Assembly: GCA_937998045.1 (NCBI GenBank)
Contig: CALKVG010000306.1
Coordinates: 1 to 9,225, forward strand
Origin: an uncultured Myxococcales bacterium
GTDB taxonomy: Bacteria; Myxococcota_A; Polyangia; Polyangiales; Polyangiaceae
DNA length: 9,225 nucleotides
Reading direction: 5' to 3'
Shown here: positions 1 to 6,941 of the stretch, one piece after another
Numbering within the stretch: the first letter of the stretch is position 1
How the letters are laid out: the number at the start of each line of letters is the position of its first letter
The notes under the pieces: model-generated
The model's input: only the letters and a program-made list of their open reading frames with translations
Database searches by the model: none
What the model was told of the DNA's origin: nothing
Position numbers and translations under genes: made by a program

Positions 1-44
1 CACGCGTAAGATCGTCGGCAGCGTCAGATGTGTATAAGAGACAG
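1..44 (+). other. Illumina Nextera adapter (sequencing artefact, not genomic)
   Basis: Positions 12-44 are identical, over all 33 bases, to the Nextera Read 1 transposase adapter (TCGTCGGCAGCGTC followed by the mosaic-end sequence AGATGTGTATAAGAGACAG). Positions 4-11 (GCGTAAGA) fit an 8-base i5 index and match the one I recall as N/S517. Positions 1-3 (CAC) fit the end of the P5 oligo. The match is read directly; the adapter and index identities come from established knowledge. Genomic DNA begins at 45. The adapter supplies an in-frame stop (taa at 35-37) to the first gene and creates small false reading frames beginning MCIRDR and MYKRQ, which are familiar adapter-translation artefacts in databases. 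Confidence 0.97.
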
Positions 45-3000
45 GTGCCGAGGCTTACCAGAAGTATCGCGAGGTCCTCGAGGTGGACGGAGCACACCCC
101 GAGGCCCTCTCGTGGGTCGAGGACTACCTTCGCACCAAGCGCGACTACAGCGCGCTCCGCGACGTGCTTCTGGGTGCCGTCCGCGCGGCGGGGGAATCCA
201 TCGAAGGACGCAAGGAACGGCTGCGCGAGGTCGCCGGCCTGTGCGAGGGAAACCTCCGGGACATCGATGGCGCCATCAACGCGTGGAAGCAGCTCCTTGC
301 GATTGACCGCGTCGACGACGGCGCGCGGCAGTCGCTGACGCGCTTGTTCGAGAAGACCCACCGGTGGGACGATCTGGCGCACCTCCTCGAACAGGAGGCG
401 ACGGTCGAGGCGGATCTCGAGAAGAAGATCTCTCTCGAGAAGAAGCTGGCCGCTCTTCAAGAGTCCAAGCGGCAGGACTTCGGCGCTGCGGCCGAAGCCT
501 GGAGCCGCATCGCCAACCTCACCCCCGAGGACGACAACGCAACCCTGACGGCGTCCAAGTTTTACGAGAAGACGGGCGCGCTCGACCGCGCGGCCCAGAT
601 CATCTCCGACACCATCGCGTCGATCGTCGACCCGCAGGCGCGCGGTTCCCTCCTCGAGCGGCTCGGCGACCTGCGCGAGCAGGTCAACGACCCGACCGCC
701 GCCGCGGAGGCATACGCCGAGGCGGCCGAACTCCAGAAGAACGCCAAACTTTGGGACGCCGCGGAGCGCTGTTTGGTCGCCGCCGAGAAGTGGGACCGCG
801 CCGCGCACGCGGCCACGCAGCGCGCCGAGCTCACCGCCGAGCCGAAGCTGCAAGCGCAGCATCATGCTCGTGCGGCAGAGCACTTCGGCCGCGCGAACGA
901 CGAGTCCAGCGTCGTTCGCAACCTCGAGCGCGCCGCCGAGCTCGACCCTGCGAACGACGACTACGCGGCCAAGCTGGAGGAGCGATACTCGTCGACCGAG
1001 AGGTGGGCCGACCTCGTCCAGCTGCTCCTGCGCCGCGCCGAGAGGCTCGCCGATCGAGCCGACCGTGTCGCGGTGCGCCGCAAGGCGGCCGACTTGTACG
1101 CGACCAAGCTCTCGGACCGCGAGGGCGCGCGCGACACGTGGCTCAAGGTGCTGGAGGACGGCGACGACAAGGACGCCCTCGAGAAACTCGTCGAGGACGC
1201 CGTCGCGCGCGAAGACCACACCGAGGCAACGACCCTCCTGCGTCGCCTCGGCAACGCCGCGACCGATCAGGCGGAGCGCGCCCGCATCGCGCTGCGCGAA
1301 GCCGAGATCCTGGCCGAAGGACTGGGCGACGTCGACACGGCGATCGCCTGCTACGAGCGCATCCTCGCGGACCTCGACCCCACGTGCCGTCCCGCCCTTC
1401 AGGCCATCGCCGATCTGCAGGAGGCCCGCGATGAACCCGCCGCCGCCGCCGTTGCCCTCGAGCGCGAGCTGAAGCTCGTGGCCGAACCTGCGGAGAGCGC
1501 CGTCATCGCCCGGCGCCTGGGACGAATCTACGAAGGCGTCGACAGGCCGAAGGACGCCATCCGAGTTCTCGAGATCGTCCGAAAAGCGGACTCCGACGAC
1601 TTCGAGGCGCTCACGCGGTTGTGCGAGCTGTGCGAAAAGACCGGGGACTGGGAGAAGCTCGTCGAACTCCTGGCCCAGCGCATCGAATACGAGGCCGACG
1701 AGGCCGAGATGAGCGCGCTGACCAAGAAGCTGGCCGACGTCCTCGCCGAGAAGCTCGATCGCGGCGACGAGGCGCTGGCGGCGCTCACCGAGCTCGCGGA
1801 CATGGGCGACGGCAGCTGCCGCGACGCCTACATCCTCCTGGGCGACCGGCTCGGCTGGCGCGGAATCGTCGCGACGAAGCTCGTCGAGTGGTGGTTCGAG
1901 GCGAAGCCGAGCCCCGAGCGGACAGCGAATCTTCGGGGGGCGTTCGACCGCTTCGCCGAGGTCGGCCGCGAGCAGGACGCCGTCCGCGTCGCCTGCGAGA
2001 TCGTCCGCAGCAAGGGCTCCGATCGCGAGCTCGCCGAGCGGCTCGAGCAGCTCTCGATCAAGACGAGCGATCTGGACGCGCTGGCGATTGCCCACGATCT
2101 GCTCGCTCGCGATCTCAGCGGCGTCGAGCGCGCGAAGGAGCTCGTGCGCCAGGCGGAGGCCCGTGTGAAGGCCGGTGCTCCCCGCCTCGAGGCGTTGCAG
2201 CACGGCGAAGCCGGTCTGACGAGCGTTCCGCCGTCCGAGGCGGAGCCGCTGTTGGCGCGTCTCGCCGAGATGGCAGAGAAGCCCGGCGACGTCGTCGATC
2301 TCTACGAGCGCCAGATCACGCGATGCAAGGCGCCGGTCGATCGCGTGCGGGCGCTGGCGCGCGCGGCCCAGGTCGCGTCGGTTCGAGGACAGCTGGACCG
2401 CGCCCGTGGGTTCTTCGATCTCGCCCTCAGCGGGACGCCGAGTGACGAGACGCTCGCCATCCTCGAGGAGGCCGCGCGCGAAGGCGACGCCCAGGCAACC
2501 GGCGAACGGCTGCGCCGCGCGCTGGCCTCGGCGATGGCCGCCGGCGGACAAGGATCCCGTGACGGAGGCCGAACACGCGGCGCGCTGATGCGGCGAGCGG
2601 CATCGATGGCGCACCGCGATCTGGACGACCTGGACTCGGCGTTCACGTGGCTGGGCGACGCGCTCATCGCGTACGTCGAACCCCTCACGCTGGACTCGCT
2701 GGAGGGCCTGGCGCGCGAAGTCGGCGACGTGCGCCGCGCCGAAGCAACGCTGTCGCGCGCTCTCGGAGAGGTGTTCGATGGCCCGCTCGTCCGCCAGCTC
2801 TACGCGCGTCGCGCGAAGCTACGCCGCGAGTACCTGGACGATCGGGCCGGAGCGGCAGCCGACCTCAAGAAGCTGCACGACCTGGCGCCCAGCGACCAGA
2901 CGGTGATGGACGAGCTCTCGGCCCTCCTGACCGAGCTCGGGGATTACCGCGGAATGGTGCAGCTCTACGAAGATCACATCCTTCGCGGCAAGGACATGGC

Positions 3001-3904
3001 GGCCCGCGCGGAGCTTGCACGGAAGGTCGCGCGCATGTGGGAGGAGCAGCTCGCCGACCCGCGAGAGGCCGCCGACGCCTGGCGACGTGTCCTTCGCATG
3101 AAGCCTGCGGATCCCGAGGCCACCGCGGGTCTCGAGCGCGCCAAGACCAACATGCTCAAGAAGCCGGACCCCGGTTCGGAGCACGAGGCCTACGCACCGC
3201 CGAAGCTTCAGTCTGTGCCCCAGGTGCCCCCGTCCCAATCGGGCAAGCTTGCGTCCACGCCCCAGCTCGGCGCCCCGGAAGCAAACAAGTCGGAGCCCGC
3301 GCCGGAATCTGCCCCCGCGCAAGAACCGGCGAAGGCGACGCCGGCGCCACGGGACGAGACACCGTCCCCCGGAATCGACGACGCCATCGCGGCCGCGACG
3401 GCCACACCTTCGGTCGAGGAGACGGCCGGCGCAACGACGAACTCGAACTCGGGCGGAGAAGATCGGCCCTCGCGGCCGAGCGGCCTCTACTTCTCCCCTT
3501 CGGACGAGATCACGGTGAGTACGCCGGGAGATAGCGCTCCCGAACTCGACCGAGGGAGCTCCGAGTCCGTCGTATCGGAGGAGGTGCCCATCCCGAGGGA
3601 GGACGACCTCGCGACCACCGGAGAGAACAACCTGCAGTTCTCCGACTCGACCCTCCGGACCGACCCAGCCGGCAATCCCCCCGACCGGCCGCGGGACGGC
3701 TCTGCTCCGCCCGCGGGCGAGCCGGACTTCGAAGAAGAGGTCATCATCGCCGACGACCTGGCAGAAATGGTGGACGTCGGCGAGCTGGATCACCCGGCGC
3801 CGGCGCCTGCCGCCCTCGAGGACACCGCGCCGGAGAAGCCGGACAAGAAGGAAAAGAAGAAGCGCAAGCGATCGCTGCCTCCGCCGGTACCGCGCGGGGG
3901 CTAG
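45..3904 (+). CDS. Giant tetratricopeptide-repeat protein with disordered acidic/basic tail, 5' truncated
   Basis: The reading frame starts at base 47, directly after the adapter, and gives about 1285 residues to the tag stop at 3902-3904. A GTG at 83 is not the true start, because the codons before it (AEAYQKYREVLEVDG) already complete a TPR helix; the real start was lost at the contig end. Numbering from the GTG, residues 1 to about 1025 are almost wholly alpha-helical TPR units. Helices of the type AW..LL.ID recur (W68, W140, later W1000 in AWRRVLRMKPADPEA) and alternate with W..L..LL helices such as RWDDLAHLLEQEA, RWADLVQLLLRRAE and DWEKLVELLAQRIE. Residues from about 1030 to 1273 form a Pro/Ala/Glu/Ser-rich, probably disordered tail. 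It contains an acidic-hydrophobic segment, EEVIIADDLAEMVDVGEL (about 1215-1235), then a basic run (KKEKKKRKR) and the terminus SLPPPVPRGG. TPR arrays scaffold protein-protein contacts, and no catalytic domain is visible. The partner, function and location are unknown. Myxobacteria commonly encode such proteins, so the taxonomic hint is an inference. Confidence 0.9.
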
Positions 3905-3953
3905 TGTCCCGAGTTGGAAGACTCCCACCCAACCGACTCCTGTTCGCGACAGA

Positions 3954-4856
3954 CTAACCGGGGTTCCAGATCAGCGCGTCAGCGCGCATCTGTACGTCCG
4001 CGCCGAGCACGAAGGTGTCGTTGTCTCGGCTGTGCCCAAACGGGGCGTCGGCCAGCACCGGAAGACGCAGCCGGCCCGCCCAGCGCTCGAGCACCTCACC
4101 GGCGGTGCGACCATCGGCTCTCGGTTCGCACCCCGCAAAGCTCCCGAACACCAATCCGGCGACCCGGTCGAGGTGGCCGCCGAGCTCGAGCGACGTCAGC
4201 ATTCGATCGAGCCGATACGGCGACTCTCCGACGTCTTCCAGTGCCAGCACTGCACCGTCGGGAATGGCCAGCCGTCCCGCTGCCGCCATCGCGTGCAGGA
4301 GCGTGAGGTTGCCCCCGACGAGCGGTCCCCTGGCAGCACCGCCACGGACGATCCGCAGTCCTTCCCAAGCGCGCTGCTGGGCGGGGCGCTCGAGAGCGGC
4401 GAGCCAAGAGGCGCGGAGCGCCGCGCTGGAGTCTCGACCCAGCCCCGTGACGTTCGGGGCATGGACGGAGGCGACGCCGGCTCTCCAGGCCATCGCGTGC
4501 AGCGCCGTGATGTCGCTGAAGCCGACGATCCACTTCGGCTTGGCTGCGATTCGGTCCCAGGGCAATTTCGCGAGCACGCGCAGCGCTCCGTATCCCCCGC
4601 GCGCGGCCACGACGGCTTTGATGTCGTCGTCGAGGAGCGCAGAGGCCAGCTCCTCGGCCCGGCGTTCGTCGCTCCCCGCCAGGTAACCGTCGCGCGCGAG
4701 AGCGTCGGCACGAAGACGCACCCGATAGCGGGCGCGAAGCCACGCGAGCCCCCGCCAGAGCTCGTCGTGCGGAAACGGACTCGACGGCGCGACTACCGCG
4801 ATTGCGTCGCCAGGCGCGAGCGGCCGCGAAAACGCCAGAGGCACGCGCGCCAGCAT
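3954..4856 (-). CDS. ldcA: LD-carboxypeptidase (muramoyltetrapeptide carboxypeptidase, peptidase S66)
   Basis: This 300-residue protein matches the usual size of the S66 family. These cytoplasmic serine peptidases cleave the terminal D-Ala from L-Lys- or meso-DAP-containing tetrapeptides during murein recycling. The N-terminal LAPGDAIAVVAPSSP (residues 13-27) and RGGYG (86-90) are family hallmarks. The catalytic triad is visible: Ser114 in VGFSD, Glu207 in LEDVGESPYRLDRML and His275 in APFGH. The Glu-His spacing of 68 equals that of Pseudomonas LdcA (Glu217/His285). No signal peptide is seen, which fits the cytoplasm. The ATG at 4856 has a GGAG (complement of 4859-4862) only 2 nt upstream, which is unusually close; a GTG at codon 5 is a possible alternative. 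The gene converges with the TPR gene (49-bp gap) and diverges from the acyltransferase operon. The fold and family are secure. Some S66 members instead hydrolyse microcin C-like peptides (MccF), so the exact substrate is inferred. Confidence 0.93.
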   Translation of the reverse strand: MLARVPLAFSRPLAPGDAIAVVAPSSPFPHDELWRGLAWLRARYRVRLRADALARDGYLAGSDERRAEELASALLDDDIKAVVAARGGYGALRVLAKLPWDRIAAKPKWIVGFSDITALHAMAWRAGVASVHAPNVTGLGRDSSAALRASWLAALERPAQQRAWEGLRIVRGGAARGPLVGGNLTLLHAMAAAGRLAIPDGAVLALEDVGESPYRLDRMLTSLELGGHLDRVAGLVFGSFAGCEPRADGRTAGEVLERWAGRLRLPVLADAPFGHSRDNDTFVLGADVQMRADALIWNPG

Positions 4857-4863
4857 AACTCCG

Positions 4864-4891
4864 TTGAACGCCGGCGCGCGGCGTCCATAAT
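4864..4891 (+). promoter_or_regulatory. Candidate sigma70-like promoter for the acyltransferase-epimerase operon
   Basis: TTGAAC (4864-4869) and CATAAT (4886-4891) are separated by 16 bases and resemble the -35 TTGACA and -10 TATAAT hexamers. They lie in the only sizeable non-coding gap of the window, between two divergent genes. Transcription would begin near 4897-4900. That places the GTG at 4900 at or next to the RNA end and gives the ATG at 4951 a leader of about 50 nt. The match is by eye, in a GC-rich genome where AT-rich hexamers are informative but not proof. Confidence 0.4.
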
Positions 4892-4950
4892 GGGCTCCCG
4901 TGGCCTACGCATCGTCCACACAAACCTCACCGCATCCGCGCGCAACCCAG

Positions 4951-5883
4951 ATGGATACGTCGAAGGCGCTCGCGCGCGTCGACGCCTTGGCGCGCGGCGC
5001 TCGAGCCGCGGCCGGATTGGTGCGGCGGCTGGCAGGCACGGCAGAGGACCGAGCCGAAGAGGTCCTCGAGCGCTTGCTCGGCGAGAGCTTCGCCCGGCGC
5101 ATGGGGCGCGTACCGCTCGCCCTCGGTCCGGCGGGAGTGGATCCGTTCGGGCTCGACCCTCAGTGGGCGAAATACGCGCTGGCGACGCTCGGTCTGCTCC
5201 ACCGGAAGTACTTCCGCACCGAGGTGCACGGAATCGCCAACATACCGTCTGGGCGCGTTCTTCTGGTCGCCAACCACTCCGGCCAGGTGCCCATCGACGC
5301 ATCGCTCATCGGCGCCGCCATGTTCATGGACGCGGAGCCGCCCCGAATCGTCCGCGCCATGGTCGAGAAATGGGCCGTGAGCTTGCCGTTCGTCTCTCTC
5401 CTCTTCTCGCGGATCGGCCAGGTCGTCGGCGTGCAGGAGAACGCGAAGCGTCTCCTGGCTCAGGGCGAAGCGCTGCTCGTGTTTCCAGAGGGTGCGCGCG
5501 GTATCTCGAAGACCTTCGATCAGCGGTACAAGCTCACCGAGTTCGGCCTCGGCTTCATGCGACTCGCGATCGAGACGGATACGCCCATCGTCCCCATTGC
5601 GGTCGTGGGCGCGGAGGAGCAATACGTATCCGTCGCCAACCTCGAAGCGCTCGCGAAGCTCCTGCGCATGCCGGCATTCCCCATCATCCCTCAGCTTCTG
5701 CTCCCGGGCGGTCAGCTTCCGCTGCCGACGAAATACCGCCTATGGTTCGGGGAACCCATGCGCTTCAACGGCGACCCGGACGAGGACGACGCGGTCATCG
5801 ACGAGAAGGTATGGCTCGTCAAGCAGACGATTCAGTCGATGCTGAATCGCGGGCTCAAGGAGCGCAAACACATCTTCTGGTGA
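4951..5883 (+). CDS. Phospholipid/glycerol acyltransferase family protein (PlsC/LPLAT superfamily)
   Basis: From the ATG at 4951 the protein has 310 residues; a GTG at 4900 would add 17 residues of low-complexity N-terminus (327 in total). I prefer 4951 because the candidate promoter would place 4900 at the transcript's very 5' end, but neither start has a clear Shine-Dalgarno sequence. Numbered from 4951, the acyltransferase motif I is VANHSGQVPID (His109, Asp116) and motif III is FPEGARG (178-184). These are the signatures of enzymes that move acyl groups from acyl-CoA or acyl-ACP to glycerolipids or other alcohols. His and Asp are separated by six residues (HX6D) rather than the four of classical PlsC (HX4D), resembling the branch containing diacylglycerol/monoacylglycerol acyltransferase-like proteins. 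A mildly hydrophobic stretch around FVSLLFSRIGQVVGV follows motif I, so membrane association is likely. The C-terminus has many charged residues (EDDAVIDEKVWLVKQTIQ). The acceptor lipid cannot be read from the sequence. The gene probably shares a transcript with the epimerase-like gene 59 bp downstream. Confidence 0.9.
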   Translation: MDTSKALARVDALARGARAAAGLVRRLAGTAEDRAEEVLERLLGESFARRMGRVPLALGPAGVDPFGLDPQWAKYALATLGLLHRKYFRTEVHGIANIPSGRVLLVANHSGQVPIDASLIGAAMFMDAEPPRIVRAMVEKWAVSLPFVSLLFSRIGQVVGVQENAKRLLAQGEALLVFPEGARGISKTFDQRYKLTEFGLGFMRLAIETDTPIVPIAVVGAEEQYVSVANLEALAKLLRMPAFPIIPQLLLPGGQLPLPTKYRLWFGEPMRFNGDPDEDDAVIDEKVWLVKQTIQSMLNRGLKERKHIFW

Positions 5884-5925
5884 GCTCCGGGCGCGCCCCG
5901 CGGGCACGTTCCGGCCGCCGCCGTC

Positions 5926-5930
5926 GGAGA
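5926..5930 (+). promoter_or_regulatory. Weak ribosome binding site for the epimerase-like gene
   Basis: GGAGA lies 12 nt before the ATG at 5943, slightly further than ideal. It favours that ATG over an in-frame GTG at 5880-5882, which overlaps the acyltransferase stop as GTGA and would add 21 Arg/Ser-rich residues unlike any SDR N-terminus. Confidence 0.4.
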
Positions 5931-5942
5931 GCACGCAAGCCG

Positions 5943-6941
5943 ATGTCTGAGACTCCTTCTTTCCAGCCGCGCATCGTCTCGCCCCGAATCCGCGGAGCCA
6001 CCGTCCCGCTGGCCAGCGGCGGCTCCGTGCTCATCACCGGGATCTGCGGTCGCCTTGGAAAGCATCTCGCGCGCACGCTGCACCGGGAGCGTCGCGTCGT
6101 CGGTGTCGACCGCCGACCCTTCCTGGACAAGCCGAAGGACATCGAGCATGCCCAGGTCGACCTGCGCCGGACCAAGCTGAAAGACGTGTTCCGTGCGGAG
6201 GCCATCGAGGCCGTCGTTCACCTCGGCGTCATGCACGATCCGCGCGCTTCGGCCGCTGACCACCACTCCTGGAACGTAGCGGGCTTTACCAAGCTGCTGG
6301 AGTACGTCGGCCAATTTCAGGTCCCCAAGCTCGTCGTCCTCTCCAGCGCCAACGTCTACGGTCCGCAGCCCAGCAATCCGCAGTTTCTGTCCGAGGAGGC
6401 GCCGCTGCTCGGCGGCCAGAACTTCAGCGACATCCGCGATCTGGTCGAGGTCGACATGCTCGCCCAGAGCTTCTTCTGGAAGCTCCCCGAGACGGAGACG
6501 GTCATCCTGAGGCCGGTGCACATCCTGGGCACCGTGCACAACGCGCCCTCGAATTTCTTGCGCTTGAACCCCGTGCTCACCGTCTTGGGCTTCGATCCGA
6601 TGGTGCAGGTCATCCACGAGTCCGACGTGGTCCAGGCCATCGAACTCGCCCTGCGCCCTGGCATCCGCGGCATCTTCAACGTCGCCGGACCCGAGCCCGT
6701 CCCGCTCTCCCGCCTCGTTCGCGTCCTCGGACGCCAGCGCCTCAGCGTTCCCTACTCGCTGGCGCGGAGCGCCCTCCGCCGGCTGTGGGCCTTGCGCCTG
6801 ACCACGTTTCCACCGCCCGAGCTCGACCACATTCGCTACGTCTGCATGGTCGACGACCGCCGCGCCCGGCAGGTGCTCGGGTTCACTCCCCAGAAGTCGC
6901 TCGAACAGACGGTGCTGTCCGTCGACGAAGGGCGCTGGTGA
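5943..6941 (+). CDS. NAD-dependent epimerase/dehydratase family protein (extended SDR) with altered active site
   Basis: The protein has 332 residues, a normal length for extended short-chain dehydrogenase/reductases. After a 28-residue lead, GSVLITGICGRLG contains the Rossmann dinucleotide motif G33-x2-G36-x2-G39, so NAD(P) binding is likely. VVHLGVMHDPR (around 92-102) and VVLSSANVYGP (131-141, Ser134/Ser135, Tyr139) match the UDP-glucose 4-epimerase-like core, and VILRPVHILG and the C-terminal LGFTPQKSLEQTV match the substrate-binding half. Where active members have Y-x3-K-x3-E, this protein reads F161-x3-R165-x3-E169, so the catalytic Tyr and Lys both appear replaced. The bacterial 'UDP-glucose 4-epimerase subgroup 3' SDRs are known to include members without a full catalytic tetrad, and this protein resembles them. 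It may bind NAD and a ligand without classical epimerase chemistry; the substrate is unknown. It follows the acyltransferase by 59 bp, probably in one operon. Its last 59 bp are also coding on the minus strand, for the flippase tail. Confidence 0.88.
   Translation: MSETPSFQPRIVSPRIRGATVPLASGGSVLITGICGRLGKHLARTLHRERRVVGVDRRPFLDKPKDIEHAQVDLRRTKLKDVFRAEAIEAVVHLGVMHDPRASAADHHSWNVAGFTKLLEYVGQFQVPKLVVLSSANVYGPQPSNPQFLSEEAPLLGGQNFSDIRDLVEVDMLAQSFFWKLPETETVILRPVHILGTVHNAPSNFLRLNPVLTVLGFDPMVQVIHESDVVQAIELALRPGIRGIFNVAGPEPVPLSRLVRVLGRQRLSVPYSLARSALRRLWALRLTTFPPPELDHIRYVCMVDDRRARQVLGFTPQKSLEQTVLSVDEGRW

Noticed and set aside
83..85. GTG at 83 as the start codon of the TPR gene
   Set aside because: The frame continues upstream to base 47 with residues that complete a TPR helix, and the only upstream stop lies in the adapter.
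28..338. Two small plus-strand frames beginning MCIRDR and MYKRQ
   Set aside because: Both start inside the Nextera adapter and run out of frame through the TPR gene.
2819..3928. A 369-codon minus-strand frame opposite the TPR gene's 3' half
   Set aside because: It gives Arg/Gly/Leu-rich sequence without domains, and lies opposite a TPR region with clear repeat periodicity. It is a GC-driven shadow.
3905..3953. A possible terminator hairpin (GTTGG 3913-3917 with CCAAC 3929-3933) between the convergent TPR and carboxypeptidase genes
   Set aside because: The stem is only 5 bp with an 11-nt loop and no T-run on either side; too weak to annotate as an intrinsic terminator.
4032..5942. A plus-strand frame open for over 630 codons upstream of, and continuous with, the epimerase-like gene
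   Set aside because: It is antisense to the S66 carboxypeptidase and out of frame with the acyltransferase, both of which carry conserved motifs. Its translation is Arg-rich low-complexity sequence, as expected from GC-rich DNA with few stop codons. Only the part from 5943 is real.
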